A DNA stretch of 64,000 nucleotides from DATARN01 sp963851105 (GCA_963851105.1 CAWKNP010000002.1:186001-250000), one strand, 5' to 3'; counted from the first letter of the stretch, positions 25,558 through 33,370 are shown. The notes: generated by a model not told the origin, from the sequence alone. Made by a program: numbers and translations.

Positions 25558-26541
25558 ATGCTCCACAAACAGTTGAACATGTTGCGAGCGGGCCAGTCCG
25601 ATGCCGGCTCGGATGGCCTGCGGCCCATCATGCTGGCGATCGCGGGCGACAGTGGGACGGGGAAGACGACCATCACCGAGGGGCTCGTCAAGGCACTCGG
25701 CCGTGATCGCATCACGTCGATCGGCGTCGACGATTACCACCGCTACGATCGCGAGGAGCGGAAGTCGCTCCCCTTCACGCCGCTCAACCCGAAGTGCAAC
25801 TACATCGACATCATGGAGCAGGACCTCCAGCTGCTCGTCCTCGGCCAGCCCATCCTGAAGCCGATCTACGACCACAGCACCGGCAAGCTGGGCCGGCCCG
25901 AGTACATCGAGCCCCGTGAGTTCGTCATCGTGGAGGGCCTGTTGCCCCTGTACACCAAGCTGGCCCGGGCGTCGTTCGACGTCACCGTCTACATGGACCC
26001 ACCCGAAGAGATCCGCATTGGCTGGAAAATGGGTCGGGACACCAAAAAGCGGGGTTACACCGAGGAGCAGGTCCGCGAGGAGCTCGGGCGCCGCGAGCCC
26101 GAGTCGGCGGAGTTCATCCGCCCGCAGCGCGCCTACGCCGACATCGTCATCCGTTTTTCCCACATCGAGGAGCGCGGCGAGACCCGCGACGATCCGTTGA
26201 GCGCCACCTTGCTTTTGCGCCCCACGATCGACCATCCCGATCTGTCCGGTGTCCTCGGTGACGACACGCGCCAGGCGATGCACATGAAGTTGAGCCGCGA
26301 TATCGACGGCAAACCGGTTGACTCTGTTCACATCCATTCTTATGCCGAGCCGGCGGTGACCAAGAAGGTGGAAAAGGCGATCTGGGACCAGCTCGGCGTC
26401 GACGAGCCGGTGCCACAGTCGCTGGGCATGATCGAAGACGTGCGCGACGAGCCGCTCGCCCTGACCCAGCTGCTACTGCTGTTCCATCTCATCCAGGCCC
26501 AGGCGGGGCTGACCCGGTCGGAGGAGGAATCGGGCACCTAG
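25558..26541 (+). CDS. prk: Phosphoribulokinase
   Basis: 327 aa. Walker A GDSGTGKTT at residues 30-38, then SIGVDDYHRYDREERK, PLNPKCNYIDIMEQDL, PIYDHSTGKLGRPEYIEP and EFVIVEGLLPLY, which together match phosphoribulokinase rather than uridine kinase. The downstream QRAYADIVIRFS also fits. The enzyme makes ribulose-1,5-bisphosphate; no RuBisCO or other Calvin-cycle gene is in the window, so its pathway here is open. ATG at 25558; TAGGGT about 40 nt upstream could be the -10 box. Confidence 0.85.
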   Translation: MLHKQLNMLRAGQSDAGSDGLRPIMLAIAGDSGTGKTTITEGLVKALGRDRITSIGVDDYHRYDREERKSLPFTPLNPKCNYIDIMEQDLQLLVLGQPILKPIYDHSTGKLGRPEYIEPREFVIVEGLLPLYTKLARASFDVTVYMDPPEEIRIGWKMGRDTKKRGYTEEQVREELGRREPESAEFIRPQRAYADIVIRFSHIEERGETRDDPLSATLLLRPTIDHPDLSGVLGDDTRQAMHMKLSRDIDGKPVDSVHIHSYAEPAVTKKVEKAIWDQLGVDEPVPQSLGMIEDVRDEPLALTQLLLLFHLIQAQAGLTRSEEESGT

Positions 26542-26544
26542 TAG

Positions 26545-26582
26545 GGCCGAAGGACCGCTACGGTGAAGATGCTGCTTCGGCC
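26545..26582. terminator. Hairpin after the phosphoribulokinase gene
   Basis: GGCCGAAG (26545-26552) and CTTCGGCC (26575-26582) form an 8 bp perfect stem whose loop contains an ACCG/CGGT mini-stem. It lies 3 nt after the stop codon. No T tract follows, so terminator function is an inference. Confidence 0.4.
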
Positions 26583-26696
26583 GCGGTTGATTTCATTGTC
26601 GATGTTCCGCCTTGAACGCACAGGGGCCCGCTTCTCCTAACAAGGAGCGTCGCTGTGCCTTTTGCGCCACTGCGCCGTCGGCTCCGGTAGCCGGCA

Positions 26697-27389
26697 GTGT
26701 GCTTTTCCCCTGAAGCCGACTTGGCCACCGGCGTGATCGTGGGCGCCATCGGCGTCGAGTCCCTGCGCCACGTGCACGGCCGCCAGGAACTTCTCATTGC
26801 CGCCCTGCCCCTCATCTTCGGGGCCCATCAACTCAGCGAGGCTTTCGTATGGTGGGGCCAGCGGGGTCAGGTCACTCCCGCGATCGGGCACTTCGCGCTG
26901 TGGCTGTACATGACCTTCGCCTTCGTGATGCTGCCGGTGTTGGCTCCGCTGGCAGTCTTCTTGGCGGAGCCGTCGGCCCGGCGCCGGCAACTCATCGGGT
27001 TCTTCGCCGTGGTCGGCGCAGCGGTGTCCCTGGCCTACGCCAACGCCATGATCCGCGGTCCCATCGGCGCCGCCATCCATGGGCGGACAATCGCGTATAC
27101 CACCGGTGTGTCCCACGGCGGGGCTACCGCCGCCGTCTACATCGTCGCCACTATTGGCGCACTGATCACTTCCAGCCACCGGCGGATCGCGCTGTTCGGA
27201 TGGGCCAACGTCGTCGGTGTCCCGGTCCTGATCCTTATCTCGGCGCGGGCCCTAACGTCGCTGTGGTGCGTCTGGGCGGCGGTGGCGAGCATGATGATCG
27301 CCCAGTACCAGCGGCTGGATTCGCAGGCGCCGGTTGGTTTACCGCGAGACGATACGCAACGCCGGCGGAACCTGGTAGAAGGTGCATGA
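26697..27389 (+). CDS. DUF6629-type membrane protein
   Basis: 230 aa with about six membrane segments. The N-terminus MCFSPEADLATG followed by a PLIFGAHQLSEAFVWW motif matches the actinobacterial family I know as DUF6629, whose members start MCWSxxAD. Function unknown. The short basic C-terminal tail is cytoplasmic by the positive-inside rule. GTG start at 26697; no clear ribosome binding site. Confidence 0.72.
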   Translation: MCFSPEADLATGVIVGAIGVESLRHVHGRQELLIAALPLIFGAHQLSEAFVWWGQRGQVTPAIGHFALWLYMTFAFVMLPVLAPLAVFLAEPSARRRQLIGFFAVVGAAVSLAYANAMIRGPIGAAIHGRTIAYTTGVSHGGATAAVYIVATIGALITSSHRRIALFGWANVVGVPVLILISARALTSLWCVWAAVASMMIAQYQRLDSQAPVGLPRDDTQRRRNLVEGA

Positions 27390-27428
27390 TCACCCCGGAG
27401 CGGGCCGGGGTGCCAGCAGGGTGGACTT

Positions 27429-27560
27429 CTAGTAGTCGTACTCCCGCTCGACGACGGTCGGGCGCTCAACGACGACGCGACGGCGCCGGTAGTAGCGCGG
27501 CCCGCCAATTCCACCGACGAGGAGAACCACCAAAAGGATGAGAAGCAGCAGTGTCAGCAT
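27429..27560 (-). CDS. 43-residue membrane microprotein
   Basis: Starts with about 17 hydrophobic residues (MLTLLLLILLVVLLVGGIGG), followed by a basic and tyrosine-rich tail PRYYRRRRVVVERPTVVERE ending EYDY. This is a typical single-span microprotein with a cytoplasmic tail. It follows the small gene at 27590-27784 by 29 bp on the same strand and so is probably the last gene of the TMEM175 operon. Function unknown. Confidence 0.6.
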   Translation of the reverse strand: MLTLLLLILLVVLLVGGIGGPRYYRRRRVVVERPTVVEREYDY

Positions 27561-27589
27561 GATCGGTCTCTACCCGGATTGCCTGATGC

Positions 27590-27784
27590 TTACTCGTGGG
27601 CCGGTGTCGGAGTCTGCGGCGTCTCGGCCGGTACTCCGTCGCTTTTCGCCCTGCCGCCGGCCACGAAGTTCTCGCCATGAGACGATCGCAGGCGCGCCCA
27701 ACCGAAGCCGTAGCCGGTCACGAAGGCGGCGCCGAGAATCGCGGGCAGAGGTATGGACGGGTTGTTTCCCCGCCAACGCGCCAC
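27590..27784 (-). CDS. 64-residue single-span membrane protein
   Basis: GTG start, 64 aa. One hydrophobic segment (PLPAILGAAFVTGYGFGWA) is followed by a polar tail rich in Pro, Thr and Glu. It starts 17 bp after the TMEM175-like gene stops, in the same direction. No family recognised. The natural transmembrane/positive-inside pattern (GWARLRSS after the helix) supports a real gene. Confidence 0.5.
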   Translation of the reverse strand: MARWRGNNPSIPLPAILGAAFVTGYGFGWARLRSSHGENFVAGGRAKSDGVPAETPQTPTPAHE

Positions 27785-27801
27785 TGAAACGGTACTTTCC
27801 G

Positions 27802-28410
27802 TTACTCCGCGGGCTCAGACTGCGGACGAGGCTGGTCGCGTCCGATGGTTGTCGCGATACGGCGGTCAGGAATGAGCCAGACAAGCGCCACAACCACGTA
27901 CAAGGTGATCGCGATCCACCGGTTGACGAATGCCAATGGGATGGCAATGGCATAAAGAACGGGGGAGGACTTGCCCTTCACGTCCCGGCCGAGCGCGGCC
28001 GCCAGTGTCGAGTCCGGCCCGTGCTCGGCGACGATGGTGGTCTGCAGGATGAAGTAGGCGATGGCCGCCAGCAGCAGCACGCTGCCGTACGCGGCAGTGG
28101 GCAGCGGGTCGAAATGGTTTTCGCCCATCCACCCGGTAAAGAAGGGAAACAGCGAAAGCCAGAACAGCAGGTGGAGATTGGCCCACAGGATGGCCCCGTT
28201 GATGCGGTCGGTGGCCTGCAGCAGGTGATGGTGGTTGTTCCAGTAGATCCCCAGGTTGACGAAGCTGAGGACGTACGTAAGGAACACAGGAACCAGGGGC
28301 CGCAGCGCGCCTTGATCCGACCCTTTGGGGACCCGAAGCTCGAGCACCATGATCGTGATGAGGATCGCGATCACCCCGTCGCTGAAGGCCTCCAGGCGAT
28401 CGGTCTGCAT
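27802..28410 (-). CDS. TMEM175-family potassium channel-like protein (DUF1211)
   Basis: 202 aa. The N-terminal signature RLEAFSDGVIAILITIMVLEL is the RxxxFSDG...I..T motif of bacterial TMEM175 channels, where the conserved hydrophobic residues of the first helix form the gate. About six membrane segments follow, including NLGIYWNNHHHLLQ. Bacterial members assemble as tetramers and conduct potassium. It is the first gene of a small minus-strand unit. Confidence 0.85.
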   Translation of the reverse strand: MQTDRLEAFSDGVIAILITIMVLELRVPKGSDQGALRPLVPVFLTYVLSFVNLGIYWNNHHHLLQATDRINGAILWANLHLLFWLSLFPFFTGWMGENHFDPLPTAAYGSVLLLAAIAYFILQTTIVAEHGPDSTLAAALGRDVKGKSSPVLYAIAIPLAFVNRWIAITLYVVVALVWLIPDRRIATTIGRDQPRPQSEPAE

Positions 28411-28439
28411 ACCGGCGACTTTAGGGTCGCGGGCGTCAG

Positions 28440-29453
28440 CTAGAGCGCCGGGTCACGGCACGGCAGCGGCGGCCCCGCCGGCGGCGGGGAGTCGGGTCGG
28501 GGCTGGGGGGCGGTAAAGCCGGACCCGGAGCCATCGGTGGTGAGGTAGCGAACGATTCCGCGGGCCACCGCGGCACCTTCGACTCGCTGCACGTCGGGAC
28601 GGGCCAGCAGAGCCGCCTCGGGGGGATTGGAGATGAACGCCGCCTCTGAGAGAGCGCCGACCACCTGGCTCGGAAGGCGCAGGATGGCGTAGTAATCGCC
28701 GTTCGTCCCCGGTCGGAACTGGGCGCCGCCATCTCGGTAGACCATCCATGCCACGCGGTAACCGGAGAGGGCCCGCGTTATCTCCTCGAAGACCAGCCCG
28801 GCCAGGCGCTTCGACTCCGGCGAAGCCATTTGGTAAAAGGTTTCCGAACCGGGGGCGTTGCTGGCGCGATCGGGCGCGGCATTGTGATGGACCGACACGA
28901 AGGCTTTCGGGGCCAGGCTGGTGATGATCTCCGCCCGGGTGGTCAGGTCCACGTCGTAGTCGGCGGTGCGGGTGAGCACGACGGTCAGGCCTGCCGCCTG
29001 CAGGCTTTCCTGGGCGTCGCGCGCCACCTGGAGGTTGACGTCGGCCTCGGCCAGCCCACTTGGCGCGATGGCACCCCGCTCGAGGCCCCCGTGGCCCGGG
29101 TCGAGCACGACCGTCGGCTGGCCGATTGGTGTTCCTTCGGTCAGGGTGACGGTGTTGTAGCACGGGGTGCGAACGCGCCAACCGCCGGGCACCGTTGCCA
29201 GGACGGGGACGACGACGCCCGTGCGGGTGACGACGGCTCGCGCCGCTGCGGTCCCCGGCGAGGGCAGGATCGATATGGCCGGCGGGAGTTGGGTTGTGGA
29301 CGGGAATGCGGCGGCCCTCGACGCCGGGCCGGGAGCTCCCTCCTGAGCGGCGCGCTGGCAGCCGGTGGCGACGGCTCCGGTTGCGCCGGTGGCGACGAGC
29401 ACGAGGGCGACGAAGGCGGTGGGCACACGCCGGCTCCAAGAGATCCGCGCCAC
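28440..29453 (-). CDS. N-acetylmuramoyl-L-alanine amidase (Amidase_3), probable lipoprotein
   Basis: Cleaves the glycan-peptide bond of peptidoglycan. 337 aa from the GTG at 29453. Zinc-site residues: His in DPGHGG, Glu in GLAEADVNLQVA, His in VSVHHNA, and the catalytic Glu near the end in SEAAFISNPPEAALL. The N-terminus has basic residues, a hydrophobic core and VATGC, a plausible lipobox. The open frame to 29849 overlaps the divergent gene and is rejected, supported by TAGCGT 7 nt before the GTG. It is paired head-to-head with an NlpC/P60 gene. Confidence 0.9.
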   Translation of the reverse strand: MARISWSRRVPTAFVALVLVATGATGAVATGCQRAAQEGAPGPASRAAAFPSTTQLPPAISILPSPGTAAARAVVTRTGVVVPVLATVPGGWRVRTPCYNTVTLTEGTPIGQPTVVLDPGHGGLERGAIAPSGLAEADVNLQVARDAQESLQAAGLTVVLTRTADYDVDLTTRAEIITSLAPKAFVSVHHNAAPDRASNAPGSETFYQMASPESKRLAGLVFEEITRALSGYRVAWMVYRDGGAQFRPGTNGDYYAILRLPSQVVGALSEAAFISNPPEAALLARPDVQRVEGAAVARGIVRYLTTDGSGSGFTAPQPRPDSPPPAGPPLPCRDPAL

Positions 29454-29460
29454 CCGGGCG

Positions 29461-29466
29461 ACGCTA
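29461..29466 (-). promoter_or_regulatory. -10 element, leaderless arrangement (amidase)
   Basis: Read on the minus strand, TAGCGT ends 7 nt before the GTG at 29453. It lies within the 73 bp divergent promoter region shared with the NlpC/P60 gene. Confidence 0.55.
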
Positions 29467-29513
29467 GCGGCGGGCGGCGGCGGGTTTGTGCCTGCCGGCG
29501 TGGCCGTCGGCGG

Positions 29514-29519
29514 TACTGT
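29514..29519 (+). promoter_or_regulatory. -10 element, leaderless arrangement (NlpC/P60)
   Basis: TACTGT ends 7 nt before the GTG at 29527. It mirrors the amidase promoter on the other strand. Confidence 0.55.
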
Positions 29520-29526
29520 CACTTCG

Positions 29527-30603
29527 GTGGCACGGCGACAGTGGCTGCGGCTCGCCCTGGCGCTGTCTTGCCTCCTGGCGGGCTGCGCCGGTAGGAGCGC
29601 CACGCCTCCCAGGGCGTCTGCGGCCGCCACCACCAGCAGCACGGCGCCCGCCCCTTCGCCCGCCCCGCGTCGCGATGGTGGCGGGACACCTGGGGCGGAA
29701 ATCGCGGTTGCGGTGGCGACGTTGTGGATTGTGCCGGCCCAGGCCCGACCGATCGACGCCCCATCGCTCGCCAACCCCGTCGACATGGGCCGTTGGGTCG
29801 CGACCATGAGTGTTGCCGAAAAGCAATGGTTGGTCGGCCGGCTGGCCACCCAGGCCTTGTACGGCGAACCCGTCGTGGTATTGGAGACCCGGGGCGACTG
29901 GACAAAGGTGGCGGTGCCCTCCCAGCCCTCCTCCCTGGACGCCAGGGGCTACCCGGGGTGGCTGCCGACCGTGCAGGTGGCCCGGCACCCGGCGGCGACC
30001 GCGGCGACCGCCGCCACTGCGGTTCGGGTGACCGCCCGCAGCACGGTGCTGCACGACCCCGCAGCGCCCGCTCGGGCCCTGATCACGGTGAGCTACAACA
30101 CCCGGTTGCCGGTGTTGGCGTCGGCGCCGGCGGTGACCACGGTCGCCACCTCGTCCGGCGGTCGGGCGCTGGTGGCGACCGCTGACATCGCCGCCATCGC
30201 GCCCGGCGCGCCGGCGCCGACCGGTGCCGACCTGGTTGCGTCGGCCCAGCTGTTTTCGGGGCTGGACTACCTGTGGGCCGGAACATCGAGCTACGGCTAC
30301 GACTGCTCAGGCTTCACCGAGACCGTGTACGCCGCCCACGGCATCACCATCCCCCGCGACGCCGACGACCAGGCCCGGGCGGGCACGCCCGTGGCGGCGG
30401 GGCAACTGCAGGCGGGAGACCTCCTTTTTTACGCGTCCGACCACGGACGGGGCCTGATCCACCACGTCGCCATGTACGTGGGCGGCGGCCGCATGATCCA
30501 GTCGCCCGCGACCGGGCGCACGATCGAAACCGTGCCGGTGGCCACATCTGGCTTCCCGGGCGAGTTCTGGGGAGCCCGCCGATACCTCACGAGTAAGGGG
30601 TAG
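29527..30603 (+). CDS. NlpC/P60 peptidoglycan endopeptidase lipoprotein
   Basis: 358 aa from the GTG at 29527. Lipoprotein signal: VARRQWLRLALALSCLLAGC with the lipobox LLAGC at 16-20. Two SH3-like regions follow (about 50-140 and 150-220), separated by Ala/Thr-rich linkers. The C-terminal NlpC/P60 domain has the catalytic Cys in YDCSGF (260) and His in IHHVAMYVGGG (313). It should cut peptide stems at the cell surface. The stop codon lies inside a 48 bp palindrome shared with the converging gene. Confidence 0.9.
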   Translation: MARRQWLRLALALSCLLAGCAGRSATPPRASAAATTSSTAPAPSPAPRRDGGGTPGAEIAVAVATLWIVPAQARPIDAPSLANPVDMGRWVATMSVAEKQWLVGRLATQALYGEPVVVLETRGDWTKVAVPSQPSSLDARGYPGWLPTVQVARHPAATAATAATAVRVTARSTVLHDPAAPARALITVSYNTRLPVLASAPAVTTVATSSGGRALVATADIAAIAPGAPAPTGADLVASAQLFSGLDYLWAGTSSYGYDCSGFTETVYAAHGITIPRDADDQARAGTPVAAGQLQAGDLLFYASDHGRGLIHHVAMYVGGGRMIQSPATGRTIETVPVATSGFPGEFWGARRYLTSKG

Positions 30604-30644
30604 CGCGATTTCCGTTGTGTACACGACGGAAATCGCGCTACCCC
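30597..30644. terminator. 48 bp palindromic bidirectional terminator containing both stop codons
   Basis: The left half starts GGGGTAGCGCGATTTCCG and the right half is its reverse complement with a single difference (23 of 24 positions; the exception is a G-U pair in RNA). TAG at 30601-30603 stops the NlpC/P60 gene, and its mirror image at 30638-30640 stops the arylamine acetyltransferase. Each transcript would end in a long, nearly perfect hairpin. Confidence 0.75.
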
Positions 30645-31420
30645 TCGGGGAGGTGTGGCAGATCGAGGCCGAAGGTGTCGCGGTAGCACGCCAGTAGCTC
30701 AGCGTCGTCGACGATTTCGCGCTCGACCCGGTTTCCATTGGTCGTGACGACCAGTTTGCGGCCTCGCAGGGTTTCTCGGCCGCCTGGCGTCGGCCGCGAG
30801 CAGACCGTGTTGCGGGTGAAATAGGACTCCGACGAGGTCTGGTGGAAGTGACACATGGGCTCGAATGCCGACAACGGGTAGGGAGTCGGCGACAACCGGT
30901 ACTGCGGTGTGCCGTCGCGCCAGACGTCGACGGCGCCAGTGCCTGCGGGCGCCGCGACCAGGCGGAAGACCCCGCCGGCGTCGACGTGGTCGACATCGGT
31001 CTGGAAGGGAAGGGGCTCAAGGTGATGGTCGCCGAAGCCCACGTCGACCAGCCACGGGTCCTCGAGCCGGACCCGGAGGACGAGATGGTCGAAATGCGGC
31101 CCCGGCGTTCCCGTCTCCTTGAAGACGCCCGCTTCGAGGAGGTCGACGCGGTAGCCGAGGGACCGCAGGAGCCAGGCGAAGGCGCCGTTCAGCTCGTAGC
31201 AAAACCCACCCCGGCGGCGGATGACGATCTTGGCGACCAACTCCACGGTGTCGAGGACGATCGGCTCGCCGAGATGGATGCTCAGGTTCTCGAACGGGAC
31301 CTGCTCGAGGTGGCAGCGGTGGAGCCTGCCGAGGGCTTCCAGGTCGGGGCGGCCGGCGAAGTCGGTCTTCAGGCGGTCGAGATAGCGCTCCAGCATCCAG
31401 CCGTCGGTCACGGGCCTCAT
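30638..31420 (-). CDS. nat: Arylamine N-acetyltransferase
   Basis: Transfers acetyl from acetyl-CoA to arylamines and hydrazines. 260 aa, near the usual 255-280. Catalytic triad visible: Cys74 in RRGGFCYELNGAF, His112 in HFDHLVLRV, Asp126 in WLVDVGFG. VPFENLSIHLG (41-51) is another family mark. Start ATG or GTG at 31420; an ATG eight residues in (MLERYL) is an alternative. It is divergent from the GNAT gene and convergent with NlpC/P60. Confidence 0.93.
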   Translation of the reverse strand: MRPVTDGWMLERYLDRLKTDFAGRPDLEALGRLHRCHLEQVPFENLSIHLGEPIVLDTVELVAKIVIRRRGGFCYELNGAFAWLLRSLGYRVDLLEAGVFKETGTPGPHFDHLVLRVRLEDPWLVDVGFGDHHLEPLPFQTDVDHVDAGGVFRLVAAPAGTGAVDVWRDGTPQYRLSPTPYPLSAFEPMCHFHQTSSESYFTRNTVCSRPTPGGRETLRGRKLVVTTNGNRVEREIVDDAELLACYRDTFGLDLPHLPEG

Positions 31421-31448
31421 CCTCGCCGTTGGCGAGCGCAGGCGCGGC

Positions 31449-31454
31449 TACTTT
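31449..31454 (+). promoter_or_regulatory. -10 element, leaderless arrangement (GNAT)
   Basis: TACTTT ends 6 nt before the GTG at 31461 and 9 nt before the next GTG at 31464. Confidence 0.5.
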
Positions 31455-31460
31455 CGCATC

Positions 31461-31937
31461 GTGGTGCCCGCAGGACTGCCGGTCGAGTTCCGAACCTGCC
31501 CGCCGACCGAGGCTCCGGCGGCGGAGTTGCTCGTCGAGATGGTTGCCGAGATGCGGGCCCTCTACGCCATCGCGGGGCCGACCATTGGCGTCCCTCTCGA
31601 GCCTTCGGAGCTCGGGCCGCCTACGGGCGTCTACCTCGTGGGTTGGGTCGGTGACGATGCTGCCGCGGGTGGGGGAGTGCGGATGGTCGCGCCGGGGTTG
31701 GCCGAGATCAAGCGTATGTACGTCCGGCCCGGCTTCCGGGGCCACGGGGCGGGCCGGGCCCTCCTGGCCGCGCTCGAGGAAGCGGCGGCCGCCTTGGGGG
31801 CGGAGACCGTCAGGCTCGACACCGGGGCCAAGCAGCCCCTGGCCAAGGGAATGTACGAACGAGCCGGTTACCGCAGAATCGGCAACTGGAACAACAATCC
31901 CCATGCCTCCTACTGGGGCGAGAAGCGCCTGGCCTGA
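31461..31937 (+). CDS. GNAT-family N-acetyltransferase
   Basis: 158 aa. Acetyl-CoA binding motif A is clear: RMYVRPGFRGHGAGRALLAALEE, with the RGHGAG pyrophosphate loop; motif B follows as LDTGAKQPLAKGMYERAGYRRI. The N-terminal strands carry no substrate-specific mark. The gene precedes the Mau-like module by 54 bp, but that module has its own -10 box, so it is probably a separate unit. Confidence 0.88.
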   Translation: MVPAGLPVEFRTCPPTEAPAAELLVEMVAEMRALYAIAGPTIGVPLEPSELGPPTGVYLVGWVGDDAAAGGGVRMVAPGLAEIKRMYVRPGFRGHGAGRALLAALEEAAAALGAETVRLDTGAKQPLAKGMYERAGYRRIGNWNNNPHASYWGEKRLA

Positions 31938-31979
31938 ACTGTCGGGCGCCGGCCAGGGCTCGACCTCGTGGACGGTGGC

Positions 31980-31985
31980 TATCCT
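31980..31985 (+). promoter_or_regulatory. -10 element, leaderless arrangement (start of Mau-like module)
   Basis: TATCCT ends 6 nt before the ATG at 31992. It would drive the whole coupled set to 35087. Confidence 0.5.
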
Positions 31986-31991
31986 TGCCCC

Positions 31992-32519
31992 ATGCCCGCG
32001 CTCGGCGGTCCTGCGGCTGCATTCGCCCTGTTACTGGCGTTCGGCGGCGCCACCAAGGTGCGCCGGCCGGGCGACACGGTGCGGGCCCTGCGAGCCCTCC
32101 GGCTGCCGGCGACTTCGTTGGCGGTGCGCCTTCTCGCGCTTTGCGAGGTGGCGATCGGGTTGGCTGTGGTCCTCGCCGGCGGCCGGCTGCCGGCGCTGCT
32201 GATGGCGCTGTCCTACTTCGGTTTCACCGGTTTCGTGGTCATCGCCATGGTCCGCGGTGGCGCGGTCAGCACGTGCGGATGCTTCGGGACTCCCGACACG
32301 CCACCCACGGTGACCCACGTCCTGGTTACGTTGGCCGCGGCTGTCGTGGGCGCGGCCGCCGTCGTCGATCCCGTCCGGCCCGTGCTCGACGGTCTCCGCC
32401 ACCAACCACTGCTCGGCGTGCCTTTCGTCGTGCTCACCGGGTGCGCCGCATGGTTCGCCTACGTGGCCCTGGCCGTGCTCCCGAAGGCGGCCGCCTGGAG
32501 CGGCCGGGCGACATCATGA
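31992..32519 (+). CDS. MauE/DoxX-like redox membrane protein
   Basis: 175 aa, four to five membrane segments. CGCFG with Cys95 and Cys97 after the third helix is the conserved element of MauE-type proteins, which help form disulfides in the methylamine dehydrogenase light chain. FGGATKVRRPGDTVRALRALRLP near the N-terminus is the other family mark. The ATG at 31992 is preferred over the in-frame GTG at 31968 because TATCCT lies between them. The stop overlaps the ATG of the next gene (ATGA), so the two products are coupled. Confidence 0.85.
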   Translation: MPALGGPAAAFALLLAFGGATKVRRPGDTVRALRALRLPATSLAVRLLALCEVAIGLAVVLAGGRLPALLMALSYFGFTGFVVIAMVRGGAVSTCGCFGTPDTPPTVTHVLVTLAAAVVGAAAVVDPVRPVLDGLRHQPLLGVPFVVLTGCAAWFAYVALAVLPKAAAWSGRATS

Positions 32520-33166
32520 CGGCCCTCGTGGTGGTCGAGGCCGCCTGCATCATCCTGCTCGGCATGCTCACCGTCGGCCTCCTGCGCAGCCACGCCGAGA
32601 TCCTCCGCCAACTCCACGAACTGAGCGCCGGTCGCGACGACGATCGCACCACGGCCGCGGGCCGCGACGGACGATCGGTCCCTGTCGACATCGGCGGTGC
32701 GACCGGGGGCCCGGCCCACGACCTGGCGGGCCAGACCCCCGGCGGCGAGGCGGCCGCCGTGGCCGTGACCGGGACCACCCACGACAGCCTGCTGGCGTTC
32801 CTTTCCAGCGGGTGCCTGTCGTGCGCCGGGTTCTGGGAGGCGCTGGCGGCGCCCGGTGACCTGGGCCTGCCGCCCGACACCCGGGTCGTGGCTGTCACCA
32901 AAAGCCCGGGCGACGAAAGCCCTTCGGCGGTCGCCCGCCTGGCACCACGGGCCCGCACCGTTGTCATGTCCACCGACGCGTGGCTCGACTATGGCGTGCC
33001 CGGGGCTCCCTACTTCGTGCATGTCAGCGGCGCTCGCGGGCGGGTAGTGGGCGAGGGATCGGCCGGGCAGTGGGAGCAGGTCGTCAGCTTGGCGACCCGG
33101 GCCCGGGAGGACCAGCGTGCCGGTGCGGCGTGCGGGCCCAGCGGACGGCGACCGCGACCGCCATAG
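32516..33166 (+). CDS. MauD-like thioredoxin-fold protein, membrane-anchored
   Basis: 216 aa. An N-terminal hydrophobic segment (about 3-23) anchors a thioredoxin-like domain with LSSGCLSCAGFW (Cys100 and Cys103, a CLSC active site) and the cis-proline loop GVPGAPYFVHV. MauD, its methylotroph counterpart, delivers or isomerises disulfides in the periplasm. The rest of the fold is divergent. It overlaps mauE-like by four bases and contains the start of the next small frame (33117). Confidence 0.8.
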   Translation: MTALVVVEAACIILLGMLTVGLLRSHAEILRQLHELSAGRDDDRTTAAGRDGRSVPVDIGGATGGPAHDLAGQTPGGEAAAVAVTGTTHDSLLAFLSSGCLSCAGFWEALAAPGDLGLPPDTRVVAVTKSPGDESPSAVARLAPRARTVVMSTDAWLDYGVPGAPYFVHVSGARGRVVGEGSAGQWEQVVSLATRAREDQRAGAACGPSGRRPRPP

Positions 33167-33281
33167 CCGCGACGCCCACGATCGTGACCGGATCGACCAG
33201 GAACTCGCGGCCGCCGGCATCCTGCCCGGCGACGAGGCCCTGTACCCGGCGTCGCCCCCCGTGGCCGGAGAGCAGCCATGA
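33117..33281 (+). CDS. Possible 54-residue protein in the Mau-like module
   Basis: GTG start inside the 3' end of the thioredoxin gene, ending in a TGA that overlaps the next ATG. The frame uses about 85% G/C at third positions, as real genes here do, and reads DRIDQELAAAGILPGDEALY near its end, a plausible soluble helix. No family recognised. The ATGA junction fits the coupling pattern of this operon, but the frame could be chance. Confidence 0.35.
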   Translation: MPVRRAGPADGDRDRHSRDAHDRDRIDQELAAAGILPGDEALYPASPPVAGEQP

Positions 33282-33361
33282 CGGCGGCGCCCGCGCTGAT
33301 CGTATTCGTCGGCCTGCCGGTCGCGGTCACCGCAGGGCTGCGATCGAGCTGGTCGCCGTGA
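33278..33361 (+). CDS. Possible 27-residue hydrophobic peptide
   Basis: MTAAPALIVFVGLPVAVTAG followed by LRSSWSP. One short hydrophobic helix. The ATG overlaps the preceding stop and the TGA lies 9 bp before the next gene. Very short; supported only by coupling and composition. Confidence 0.25.
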   Translation: MTAAPALIVFVGLPVAVTAGLRSSWSP

Positions 33362-33370
33362 GGTGAGTCG

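Noticed and set aside
25558..26541. Evidence for a complete Calvin cycle
   Set aside because: Only phosphoribulokinase is present; nothing else in the window supports CO2 fixation.
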